Assembly: GCA_046758845.1 (NCBI GenBank)
Contig: JBHIBA010000045.1
Coordinates: forward strand, 1-21,428
DNA length: 21,428 nucleotides
Direction: 5' to 3'
From: JBHIBA01 sp046758845
Lineage (GTDB): Bacteria > UBA8248 > JACPRG01 > G963555815
The notes beneath the pieces are model-generated. The model was not told the DNA's origin. It saw only the letters and a program-made list of their open reading frames with translations, and ran no database searches. Position numbers and translations under genes: made by a program. Of the stretch, positions 6,959 to 14,607 are shown piece by piece. Positions within the stretch are counted from its first letter, which is position 1, and every line of letters starts with the position of its first letter.

Positions 6959-7867
6959 CTCCAACTCGAATACCGGCCCGGCGCCTTCTTTGCGCGCGTA
7001 ATACCCTTTGCTCTTTTTGTCCTGGCTCCCAATCAGGAACACATCGGGGTTCTTTCCCTCGGCGCCGGCCAGCGTGATGCGCGCGCGGGGGGTGGCGAGG
7101 CCGAATTTGGATAGGTCTTCGTCGGTCGGCGCTTCGGCGAGGAACTTCTGCGCCTTGCCGCCGAGAAAGAGCTCCAGCGTCCGGTTGGCGGCCTCCAGGT
7201 CGCCCTTGGCGTTGACCGGCTCGACCAGGTCCCAGGCGTCCTTTCCCTTCTTGTGGAGGGCGAACCGATTCCCGTCGCGCTCGAAGACGAGCCGTGCGAT
7301 CTCTTCGCGGGGTCTCCGCAAAACCGTCTTGTCCCGCACGTCATAGAGCTTTTTCTCGAACCGGCCGCGGGCATTCACCGGGAGGAGGTAAACGGTCTGG
7401 GAGCCTTCAACCGACATGTAAACCCCTTCCCCCGATGGGCTGGGTTCGCCGAAGAGGAGCGCCCCTTTCTCCCCTCCCTCCAGCTCGTAGCGGACGGTCA
7501 CCGGGGCCGGCTTCAAGCCGAAGGCCGAGAGGTCTTTCGCGGACTCATCGATGACCCGCTCTCGCTTGATCTCTTCCAGCGAGGCCAGCAGGTCCTTCAC
7601 GCCGTCCTCGTCCGCCTTCAGCTCCAGCGGCTTCGTCACCCGCCAAGTCCCGTCTTTCTTGCGCAGAGATATATCTTTCGACTTCGTATCGGGGTTCTTG
7701 GTCTGCTCCAGGCCGATGGCCACCACCTTCTGGGATTCAATCTGGATGACCCGGGCCTTTTCCTCCTCGGCCTCCCGGCGCTTTTCGCCGATCCGGCCCG
7801 ACCAGAAATAGACGCCGATGAGAACCGCCAGGACGCCAGCCAGGATTGCCGTGACGCGGAACCTCAA
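6956..7867 (-). CDS. DUF4340 repeat protein, N-terminal part (membrane-anchored partner of a Gld-type ABC transporter)
   Basis: These 303 codons hold one N-terminal membrane helix (about residues 5-23), a charged linker, a complete DUF4340 unit (about 60-190) and most of a second unit ending at the in-frame TGA. The bulk probably lies on the periplasmic side. The start is TTG (7865-7867), overlapping the TGA of the gldG-like gene by four bases. It is supported by a strong GGAGG eight bases upstream (7876-7880). Genes of this family typically close gldA-gldF-gldG-like operons, as here. Read through the stop, the full protein would be about 600 residues with four repeat units of roughly 140 residues, each ending in a Y/F-hydrophobic strand followed by a short helix and K. 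Confidence 0.8.
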   Translation of the reverse strand: MRFRVTAILAGVLAVLIGVYFWSGRIGEKRREAEEEKARVIQIESQKVVAIGLEQTKNPDTKSKDISLRKKDGTWRVTKPLELKADEDGVKDLLASLEEIKRERVIDESAKDLSAFGLKPAPVTVRYELEGGEKGALLFGEPSPSGEGVYMSVEGSQTVYLLPVNARGRFEKKLYDVRDKTVLRRPREEIARLVFERDGNRFALHKKGKDAWDLVEPVNAKGDLEAANRTLELFLGGKAQKFLAEAPTDEDLSKFGLATPRARITLAGAEGKNPDVFLIGSQDKKSKGYYARKEGAGPVFELE

Positions 7868-9435
7868 TGCTTCTTCCTCCTGCGGATGTAAATGCCGGCC
7901 CCGGACAGCAGGACCAGTCCCGGCAGGACGATCACCGGGAGGAAGAAGATGGCGCGGGATTGGGCCGCCGTGAGAAAGATGGGGCCGCTTCCCTGGCGCT
8001 CTCTGGGACGGATGGAGATGAGGTCCTCCTGTTCGGCCAACCAGCTCAGGCTGTTCATGAACAGGTCCCGGTTCCCGGAAGCGTTCAGGGCCTCATTGCT
8101 GGCGAAACGGGAATTGCCGAAAACGACGATCCGGGAGTTCTTGCCCACTTCCCCCTCTGACGGGTCCGCTTCCTTCACCTCCACGGTTATAACGGCCCCT
8201 ACCGGGACGGGACCTTGAAGGTCTTTTTTCTCGTCGAACTCGGCCTCTCCCTTCCCCAGCAGTTCCAAGTCCGTCTCGGCCCAGCTCCCCGGACCGGTCA
8301 AGGCCAGCACCTGGGGCTTCACCTTCTTGGGAAGCTTATCGCCCTGGAGCACCTGGACGGATCGGGCCAAGGGGAAGAAGGAGGCCGTCCCGAAGTTTTC
8401 GGTGATCTTGTGTTTGGCGTACTGCGTGACGACGGGCGTCAGCTCGTTCATGCCGAACAGCCGGCTCAGCCGGTCGATCACAATGTCTTTGGACAAAACG
8501 AGGCCATACTCCTTCAGGAAGTCTTCCAGGCCGGAATCCGTCTGCGGGTCGATGAGGAAAAAGAGCTTTCCCGCGCGGTCCTTCACGTAATCGTCGAGCA
8601 TTTTCTGCTCGCCCTTGAGGATGGACTTTCTGGGACCGGCGATGACGACGACAGAGGCGTCCTTCGGGACTTCCTTCGCGCGGAGGAGTACGAGGTCTTT
8701 GACCTGCAGGTTTTCCAGTTCGATCGCCGTTTTTGCCTGGGAATACCCCTCTTTTTCCGCGTCGTTGACATCGCGCTCGCCATGCCCCTTCAAAAAGTAA
8801 ATGGTCTTCTTGGAAGTGCGGGTGACCTTGAGGATGGCGTTGGCGATTTGCTGCTCGCTGGGGATTTCCACCTTCTGGCGGTTCTCCCCCGACTCGATCA
8901 CGAGGGTCCCGTAGGAGCGCACGTCGAACTTCTTGGCCAGGAGGGGATTTTTGTCCAGGTCGACCAGGTCGTACTTGAAATGGTCCGTTTCGTAGGTGTA
9001 CAGGTCCAACAAGTCCTGGTAAGACTTGCGGTCGGCATCCCGAACAAAGGCGACGGTTTGGACCTTCTTCCCCTCCTTCTCCAGCCCTTTGAGGATTCGA
9101 AGGCTCTGGGCGGAGAGGGAGTTGAGCCGGTCCCCGGTCACATCGACCCAGTTATAGTGGCTGTACGAAAGGGTCTCGATGAAAATCGCGATGGCAAACG
9201 CAACCAGGACCATCACGGTCAAATTGGTTCCATACCGGGTGGACCGCCGGTTCATCCAGGTTCGAAGCCCCGCGCCCCACAGGTACATGCTGAACAAGAT
9301 GAGCACCGCCCCCAGCACAAGCAAGGAGAGATAGACAGGCCCTAAACGCCCTTCGATGCTCCAGCCGATGACCCCCGCCAAGATCAGCAGGACCCCCGCG
9401 GAACCGGCAATCAGCGGAATCCGTTCTTTTTGCAT
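7864..9435 (-). CDS. GldG-like ABC transporter auxiliary membrane protein
   Basis: This is the ABC_transp_aux/GldG family partner of ABC-2 exporters; in Bacteroidetes it belongs to the gliding-motility ABC complex, elsewhere the cargo is unknown. The 523 residues comprise three N-terminal membrane helices (about 7-25, 34-52, 71-90), a large extracytoplasmic domain with the family's Y-F-L-K-G-H-G-E motif, and one C-terminal helix (about 492-516) ending in a basic R-R-R-K-K-H tail. The ATG at 9433-9435 has a GGAGGGG upstream. It starts 7 bases after the permease stop and overlaps the DUF4340 start by four bases, so translation is probably coupled. Confidence 0.85.
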   Translation of the reverse strand: MQKERIPLIAGSAGVLLILAGVIGWSIEGRLGPVYLSLLVLGAVLILFSMYLWGAGLRTWMNRRSTRYGTNLTVMVLVAFAIAIFIETLSYSHYNWVDVTGDRLNSLSAQSLRILKGLEKEGKKVQTVAFVRDADRKSYQDLLDLYTYETDHFKYDLVDLDKNPLLAKKFDVRSYGTLVIESGENRQKVEIPSEQQIANAILKVTRTSKKTIYFLKGHGERDVNDAEKEGYSQAKTAIELENLQVKDLVLLRAKEVPKDASVVVIAGPRKSILKGEQKMLDDYVKDRAGKLFFLIDPQTDSGLEDFLKEYGLVLSKDIVIDRLSRLFGMNELTPVVTQYAKHKITENFGTASFFPLARSVQVLQGDKLPKKVKPQVLALTGPGSWAETDLELLGKGEAEFDEKKDLQGPVPVGAVITVEVKEADPSEGEVGKNSRIVVFGNSRFASNEALNASGNRDLFMNSLSWLAEQEDLISIRPRERQGSGPIFLTAAQSRAIFFLPVIVLPGLVLLSGAGIYIRRRKKH

Positions 9436-9442
9436 GACGCGA

Positions 9443-10213
9443 TCATCCCCTCCAGCGGTGAGAGGCTAAGGCCTGAATCGTCAGGAAAAGGCAGAAGACG
9501 CTGAAGTTCAGGTAATAGACTACGTCCCGCGTACTGATGAGCCCGCGGGAGAAGTTGTTGATGTGTTCAATCATGGAGGCGTGGGCGAGGGCAGTCCCCA
9601 ACTTGGGATTCAGGTAAGCCGAGGCAAAACCCAGCACCCAGAAGAAAAGGAGCGCCCCAAAGGCCAGGATGAAGGCGACCAGTTGATTGTGCGTCAGCGC
9701 CGACATCAATACGCCCAAGGAAATGAACGTCACACCCAGCAGAAAGGTCCCCAGGTACCCCGAAAGAACCGGCCCCAGCTCCAGGGAACTCAGAAAGGCG
9801 ATCAGGCCCGGATAGAGAGCCGTCAAGACCAGCATGAGGAGGAAGACCGTCACGCAAGCGAGGTATTTCCCGAACAGCACTTCCCCGTCCCGCACCGGAT
9901 AGGTGTAAAGCAGCTCGATGGTCCCCTGCTTTTTCTCCTCCGCGAACAGCCGCATGGTTAAAGCCGGGATGATGAACAGCAGAATGATTGACATGTTTCC
10001 AAACAGGGGCGTCAGGACGGAGCCTGTTGCGCTCAACTGGCTGGAAAGGCGGGGGTTCTGCACAGCCTGAACGCTGATCCGGCTGAAAAAGGCGAGGTTG
10101 CTGTAGAACAGCCAGCCCGTCAGGATCAAAAAGATGCTCAGCACCACGTAAGCGATGGGCGAATGGAAGTAGAGCCGAAGCTCCTTTTTATAGATGGCCA
10201 ATACGTTTCGCAT
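9443..10213 (-). CDS. ABC-2 type permease (GldF-like)
   Basis: This 256-residue integral membrane subunit has about six hydrophobic segments. The N-terminus reads L-A-I-Y-K-K-E-L-R-L-Y-F-H-S-P-I-A-Y, the hallmark start of GldF/ABC-2 permeases, and F-A-E-E-K-K-Q-G-T-I-E-L-L-Y-T-Y-P is the conserved cytoplasmic loop that contacts the ATPase. The ATG at 10211-10213 has GAGGAAGG about eight bases upstream. It pairs with the ATPase at 10279-11226 and the GldG-like protein that follows. Confidence 0.9.
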   Translation of the reverse strand: MRNVLAIYKKELRLYFHSPIAYVVLSIFLILTGWLFYSNLAFFSRISVQAVQNPRLSSQLSATGSVLTPLFGNMSIILLFIIPALTMRLFAEEKKQGTIELLYTYPVRDGEVLFGKYLACVTVFLLMLVLTALYPGLIAFLSSLELGPVLSGYLGTFLLGVTFISLGVLMSALTHNQLVAFILAFGALLFFWVLGFASAYLNPKLGTALAHASMIEHINNFSRGLISTRDVVYYLNFSVFCLFLTIQALASHRWRG

Positions 10214-10278
10214 GAGCGGAGCCTTCCTCGGTCAGAAGCAACGGGCGACGCCGAACCGGCCCTTTCCCGATCCCGAAC

Positions 10279-11226
10279 CTAGTGTTCCTCTTCGGTGACC
10301 AACTGGACGAAGATCTCCTCCAGGGTCATAGAGAGGGGACGAAGGGAGAGGAGCCCCCAGCCGCTCCCGCAGACCGCGGCCGCCAGCTCTCGGCGGACGT
10401 CCACATCGGGACGGGACTCCACGTAATACACGAAGGGACCCGACGGAGGGCCTCCATCGCCCCGGGCCTCGACGGACACCACCCCGGGAACCACCTCCAG
10501 CTTCTTTTTCACCTCGTCGCGGGGCCCGGAAACCTCTACCTCAACGGTGGACTTTTGCTGAAGCCGCCGCGTCAGGTTCTCCGTCGTGTCCTGGGTGATG
10601 ATTCTGCCCTTGTTGATGATGATCACCCGGGAACAGGTCATGCTCACTTCCGGCAGGATGTGTGTACAGAGGATGACGGTGCGGCTTCCGGCCAGATCGC
10701 GGATGAGCTCGCGGATCTCGATGATCTGCCGGGGGTCCAGGCCGATGGTGGGCTCGTCCAGGATGAGGATCTCTGGGTCGTTGAGCAAGGCCTGGGCCAG
10801 CCCGACACGCTGCCGGTAGCCTTTGGACAGGTTGCCGATGATCCGGTCGGCCACATCCCGGATTCCGACCTGGGGGAGGATCTGGTCGATCTGATGCCGC
10901 CTTTGCTTCCGGCCCATCCCCTTCAGTTCGCCCACGAAATTCAGATAGTCCCGGACGGTGAGGTCGGTGTAAAGGGGAACGCTCTCCGGGAGATAGCCGA
11001 TCCGGCGGCGCACCTCCAAAGGGGATTGGAAGACATCGAATCCGGCTACGGTCGCCGTGCCGGACGTGGCCGGCATGTAACACGTGAGGATCCGCATCGT
11101 CGTGCTCTTGCCGGCGCCGTTGGGCCCCAGGAACCCCACGATTTCCCCGGGCTCAACTCCGAAACTGACTTCCAAGATGCCCGGCACGTGTCCGTAGTAC
11201 TTCGTCAGATTCTGAACGTCAATCAT
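10279..11226 (-). CDS. ABC transporter ATPase (GldA-like)
   Basis: This 315-residue nucleotide-binding subunit energises the ABC-2 permease. Walker A G-P-N-G-A-G-K-S-T is at residues 34-42, the signature L-S-K-G-Y-R-Q-R-V-G at 133-142 and Walker B L-I-L-D-E-P-T-I-G-L-D-P at 154-165; the switch histidine lies in V-I-L-C-T-H. The signature K-G-Y-R-Q-R is the form seen in GldA/CcmA-like exporters. The extra C-terminal domain (about 230-315) is usual in this group. It lies 54 bases after groEL with no terminator between, so it is probably in the same transcript. Confidence 0.92.
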   Translation of the reverse strand: MIDVQNLTKYYGHVPGILEVSFGVEPGEIVGFLGPNGAGKSTTMRILTCYMPATSGTATVAGFDVFQSPLEVRRRIGYLPESVPLYTDLTVRDYLNFVGELKGMGRKQRRHQIDQILPQVGIRDVADRIIGNLSKGYRQRVGLAQALLNDPEILILDEPTIGLDPRQIIEIRELIRDLAGSRTVILCTHILPEVSMTCSRVIIINKGRIITQDTTENLTRRLQQKSTVEVEVSGPRDEVKKKLEVVPGVVSVEARGDGGPPSGPFVYYVESRPDVDVRRELAAAVCGSGWGLLSLRPLSMTLEEIFVQLVTEEEH

Positions 11227-11280
11227 GGATCCCCATCCTCCGCTTACAGTCCGCCCTCCCTGGGGATATTTCCTGTCCCA

Positions 11281-12906
11281 TTAAAAGCCGTGGCTGTGAC
11301 CGTGTTCGTGGCCCGCCTCCGGTTCTTCCTCTTCGGGCTTCTCGGTGACCAGAACCTCGGTCGTGATGAGAACGCCCGCCAGGCTGGCCGCGTTCTGCAG
11401 GGCGGTACGGGTCACCTTGAGGGGATCCACGATCCCGCCCTTTTCCATGTCCTCCAGCTTGCCCGAAATCACGTTGAATCCGATGGACCCTTTAGCGGCC
11501 TTGACGTCATGAAGGACAATGGAGCCTTCGTACCCTGCGTTTTCGGCGAGTGTCCGCACGGGCTGCTCCAGGGCCCGGGCGACCGCCCGCACCCCCAGGG
11601 CTTGGTCTCCCGACAGGTTGAGCCCTTCCAGGGCCTTTGCGGCGCGGATCAGGCCCACGCCGCCCCCCGGAATGGTTCCCTCCTCCACCGCCGCCCGCGT
11701 GGCATTCAGCGCATCTTCCACGCGGGCCTTCCTTTCTTTCATCGCCGTTTCCGTGGCCGCGCCGACGAGGATCTTGGCGACGCCGCCGCCCAGCTTGGCC
11801 AGGCGTTCCTGGAGCTTCTCCCGGTCGTAGTCCGAGGTGGTCTCCTCGATCTGCGCCCGGATCTGCTCGACCCGGCCGTTGATGGCTTCCGAGGTTCCGG
11901 CCCCCTCGACGATGAGGGTGTTCTCCTTGTCGATCCGCACCCGTTTGGCCCGGCCCAGGTCTTCCAGGGGAACGGAGTCCAGCTTGATGCCGAGTTCCTC
12001 GGAGATCATCCGCCCGCCGGTGAGAATGGCGATGTCCTCTAGCATGGCCTTTCTGCGGTCGCCGTAGCCGGGGGCCTTGACCGCGGCGCAGCGAAGCGTG
12101 CCGCGCAGCTTGTTGACGACCAGCGTGGCCAGGGCCTCACCCTCCACGTCCTCGGCGATGACCAGCAGCGAAGAGCCCGATTTGCCGACACCTTCGAGGA
12201 GGGAAAGGATGTCGTTCATGTTGGAGATTTTCTTCTCGTGGATCAGGATGAGAGGGTCCTCGAGCTCACACTCCAGCGCCTCCGGGTGGGTCACGAAGTG
12301 AGGGGAGAGGTACCCCCGGTCGAACTGCATCCCTTCGACCACTTCCAGGGACATCTCGATCCCCTTGCCCTCCTCGGTGGTGATGACTCCCTCCTGGCCG
12401 ACTCTCTCCATGGCGTCGGCGATGATTTCGCCGATCACCCGGTCGTTGTTGGCCGACACGGTGGCCACCTCCGTAATCCTCTGCGTACCTGTGACCGGCC
12501 GGCTTTGCTTCTCGAGGTGCTTCACCACGGCGTTGACGGCGGCGTCGATGCCCCGCCTCAGGTCGACGGGATTCGCCCGGGCGGCCACATACTTGACTCC
12601 GGCGCGGTAGATGGCCTCGGCCAGGACCGTCGCCGTGGTCGTCCCGTCCCCGGCATCGTCAGAGGTCTTCTTGGCCACTTCCTGGACCATCCGGGCGCCC
12701 ATGTTCTCGAACGGTTCGGGAAGTTCGATGTCCTTGGCGACGGCGACTCCATCCTTGGTGACGACCGGAGAGCCCCACTTCCTCCCCAGGACGACCGAGC
12801 GTCCGGCCGGCCCGAGCGTTGACTGAACTGCGCGCGTCAGCTGGTCCACACCGGAGAGGATTTCCTGCCGCGCCTGATCTTCGTAGGCCAGCTCTTTGAC
12901 GGCCAT
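11281..12906 (-). CDS. groEL: 60 kDa chaperonin GroEL with a His-rich C-terminus
   Basis: This protein would form the double-ring ATP-driven folding chamber in the cytoplasm. The 541 residues are colinear with E. coli GroEL. Asp52 (T-K-D-G-V), the nucleotide loop G-D-G-T-T at 86-90, Asp398 (V-E-D-A-L) and the family signature A-A-V-E-E-G-T-I-P-G-G-G are all present. The apical substrate/GroES-binding residues L234, L237, L259, V263 and V264 are kept, but position 203 is His instead of Tyr. The usual Gly-Gly-Met tail is replaced by an acidic run and a His-rich end (G-H-E-H-G-H-S-H-G-F). No groES lies beside it and no CIRCE lies in the 102-base gap upstream, so expression probably depends on the htrA promoter. 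It may be a second, specialised GroEL copy (inference). AAGGAG upstream supports the ATG. Confidence 0.96.
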   Translation of the reverse strand: MAVKELAYEDQARQEILSGVDQLTRAVQSTLGPAGRSVVLGRKWGSPVVTKDGVAVAKDIELPEPFENMGARMVQEVAKKTSDDAGDGTTTATVLAEAIYRAGVKYVAARANPVDLRRGIDAAVNAVVKHLEKQSRPVTGTQRITEVATVSANNDRVIGEIIADAMERVGQEGVITTEEGKGIEMSLEVVEGMQFDRGYLSPHFVTHPEALECELEDPLILIHEKKISNMNDILSLLEGVGKSGSSLLVIAEDVEGEALATLVVNKLRGTLRCAAVKAPGYGDRRKAMLEDIAILTGGRMISEELGIKLDSVPLEDLGRAKRVRIDKENTLIVEGAGTSEAINGRVEQIRAQIEETTSDYDREKLQERLAKLGGGVAKILVGAATETAMKERKARVEDALNATRAAVEEGTIPGGGVGLIRAAKALEGLNLSGDQALGVRAVARALEQPVRTLAENAGYEGSIVLHDVKAAKGSIGFNVISGKLEDMEKGGIVDPLKVTRTALQNAASLAGVLITTEVLVTEKPEEEEPEAGHEHGHSHGF

Positions 12907-13008
12907 CCACTCTTTCTCCTTCTCGCTGAATGGGAATCGCGTTCCTTCCGGCGGGACCGCAGAGGGCTTGGAGCCCGGGCGACCCCCCCCGCAGGAACGA
13001 ACCTATCG

Positions 13009-14058
13009 TTAATCCTGCGACTCCGCCAGGCTGGGCGCCTGTCGAAACCGCTCCAAGGCCATCATCACTTTCCCGCCGCGGAAGACCGTCACCGTTCCGG
13101 TGGATTCCGAGACGGTCAATGCCAGGGACTTGGTCACCGCCGTAATGGCCGCCGCCGCTGCGTGACGGGCGCCGAGCCCCGGGGGCAGGGCGTCGCCATT
13201 ATAAGCCGCGTTCAGGTGCCGGCCGGCTGCGACCAGAACCCCGTCTTTCCGAATGACGATGGCCCCGTCCAAAGAGGAAAAACCCTTGACCGTTTCCCGC
13301 AGGCTCGGGTCCAGGATGTTCCGGGTCGACTCAGGATGGCCCTGGAAGGGATTGATGATCATCTGACGGGAATACCGCAGGACTTCCTGAAAACCGCCCA
13401 GCACGAAGATGGCCCCGATAGGCCGGCCATCTCGTCCTTCGTTCGCCAGCTCCAAGGCCATCGTCAGCGTCGCCTCGAAGACTTTCGGGTCAACCTCCTG
13501 GGTTCCGGGCGACTGCTCGTGGATGTTCATCGTCTCGAATTCATCGCCCACGTCGAGAACGACCATCGTGTCCGCCGTGTGACGGGTGACCCGGCCCACG
13601 AGACAAAGAATCCGGTCACCGATGGTGATCACCCGATCCGTAATGCCCATGACCACCGCCAGCTTGACCTGGTCCATTCGGCCCAGGTTGACGTCGGGCA
13701 CGCGCACGACTTTCTTGGTCAAGCCCCGATAGGTCCGCCCATCCTCCTCGCCCTTGACCACCAGAACCACATCGGGCCCGCCGTGGAAGGTCTGCAAAAG
13801 GCTCGGGTTTCCCCGGAGGGTCTGCGTGTGGACGAACACCGCGTCGACGCCGACCTGTTTGGCCAATCGTTGAGCCGCTTCGAACAAGGCTTTTGTTGGG
13901 TCCTTGCGAAGGACCGGCTGAGCGGGTCGGCCCGAACGGCGCACCTTTCCGGGAGGAACGGCCTGAGGCTTACGAGCCGCCTTCTCTTCGCGCAGGGCTT
14001 TATCGCCCGCTTTTTTCTCGTTCACCTGTTGATCCGCCGCTGTCTTTTCCTTAGCCAT
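13009..14058 (-). CDS. Diadenylate cyclase-like protein (DisA_N/DUF147 domain, DacZ-like layout)
   Basis: DAC-domain enzymes join two ATP into the second messenger c-di-AMP. The 349 residues have a Lys/Ala-rich, probably disordered extension (1-50), an alpha/beta domain (about 55-180) like the pyruvate-kinase-type N-terminal domain of archaeal DacZ, and a C-terminal DAC domain. Visible catalytic motifs are D-G-A at 264-266, G-A-R-H-A at 296-300 and V-S-E at 316-318. The canonical motif is G-T-R-H-R, so Thr is replaced by Ala and the second Arg by Ala; activity is likely but not certain. No DisA HhH DNA-binding domain or CdaA membrane helices are present, so it should be a soluble protein. It lies between a ferritin-like gene and groEL in a CIRCE-led operon. 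An inverted repeat covers its ribosome-binding site. Confidence 0.75.
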   Translation of the reverse strand: MAKEKTAADQQVNEKKAGDKALREEKAARKPQAVPPGKVRRSGRPAQPVLRKDPTKALFEAAQRLAKQVGVDAVFVHTQTLRGNPSLLQTFHGGPDVVLVVKGEEDGRTYRGLTKKVVRVPDVNLGRMDQVKLAVVMGITDRVITIGDRILCLVGRVTRHTADTMVVLDVGDEFETMNIHEQSPGTQEVDPKVFEATLTMALELANEGRDGRPIGAIFVLGGFQEVLRYSRQMIINPFQGHPESTRNILDPSLRETVKGFSSLDGAIVIRKDGVLVAAGRHLNAAYNGDALPPGLGARHAAAAAITAVTKSLALTVSESTGTVTVFRGGKVMMALERFRQAPSLAESQD

Positions 14059-14065
14059 CGCGTCT

Positions 14066-14081
14066 GATCCGCCTGCGGATC
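14066..14081 (-). repeat. Perfect inverted repeat over the ribosome-binding site of the cyclase gene
   Basis: GATCCGC and GCGGATC are separated by two bases and fill most of the 24-base gap between the ferritin-like gene and the cyclase gene. On the mRNA the second arm contains the AGGCGG ribosome-binding site, 7 bases before the ATG. A hairpin here would hide that site; with only two loop bases the innermost pairs would open. Confidence 0.5.
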
Positions 14082-14082
14082 C

Positions 14083-14595
14083 TCAATCCTCCGCCCGGAA
14101 GGCAGGAAATCTGGAAAGGATCGTGAGAAGAGTCCGTCGCCCCGCGACCTCCTCCTCCGCCAAATCCTCCAACCGGGCCGTCATCGTCCGGCGGCCCTCT
14201 ACGTCCGCCAGGGATGCGGCCCGTACGTATCGGATTTCCAAGTCTTTCTTGGCCTCCATGGCTTTCAGAAGAACCGACCGCACGTCCATCGGCTTTGGGC
14301 CCACAGGGTGCCCCGTTTCCGGCCGCTCCGGGGGCGTTCCCCCCAACCCCTTCAGCGCCTCTGCGACCGTCCGGACGTGGGCCGTGTCCCGGTCAGCCAG
14401 ACCCTTTACCTCACGGGCCAGGGCCGGCTTCCACCCCGGTTCTTCCCACGAGGCCAGCGCAGAGAGCTGCTGAGAGAGCAACTTCTCTTCCAGGTAGGCT
14501 TCCTTGAGACCCGCGCAGATCTCAGGCTCCTCGGCCGTAGCGGGCGCAAGCCGGGTGACCGTATCATCCATCGGTTCCCGGACGGGAAGGTTCAT
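14083..14595 (-). CDS. Small helical, ferritin-like hypothetical protein
   Basis: I do not recognise a named family. The 170 residues look like two antiparallel helix pairs, as in ferritin/rubrerythrin-like folds: E-A-Y-L-E-E-K-L-L-S-Q-Q-L-S-A-L-A near residues 32-48 and D-R-D-T-A-H-V-R-T-V-A-E-A-L-K-G-L-G-G near 68-86, then K-A-M-E-A-K-K-D-L-E-I-R-Y-V-R-A-A-S near 110-127 and L-E-D-L-A-E-E-E-V-A-G-R-R-T-L near 141-155. The D-x-x-H and E-E-E positions resemble diiron ligands, but the full E-x-x-H pair is not intact, so metal binding is doubtful. The gap to htrA is 12 bases and to the cyclase gene 24 bases, so it is part of the operon. An alternative start is Met9. Confidence 0.6.
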   Translation of the reverse strand: MNLPVREPMDDTVTRLAPATAEEPEICAGLKEAYLEEKLLSQQLSALASWEEPGWKPALAREVKGLADRDTAHVRTVAEALKGLGGTPPERPETGHPVGPKPMDVRSVLLKAMEAKKDLEIRYVRAASLADVEGRRTMTARLEDLAEEEVAGRRTLLTILSRFPAFRAED

Positions 14596-14607
14596 CCGGA
14601 CGACCCC

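Noticed and set aside
8215..9345. Open frame of 376 codons antisense to the GldG-like gene
   Set aside because: It shadows a gene with clear membrane segments and a family motif, and has no ribosome-binding site or domain of its own.
10282..12042. Open frame of 586 codons on the plus strand across the GldA-like gene and groEL
   Set aside because: It spans two genes with complete motifs on the other strand; long antisense frames are common at this GC content.
12907..13008. Separate heat-shock promoter or second CIRCE directly upstream of groEL
   Set aside because: The 102-base gap contains neither CIRCE half-sites nor a convincing sigma70 or sigma32 promoter, only a small GGGCT/AGCCC hairpin without a T-run.
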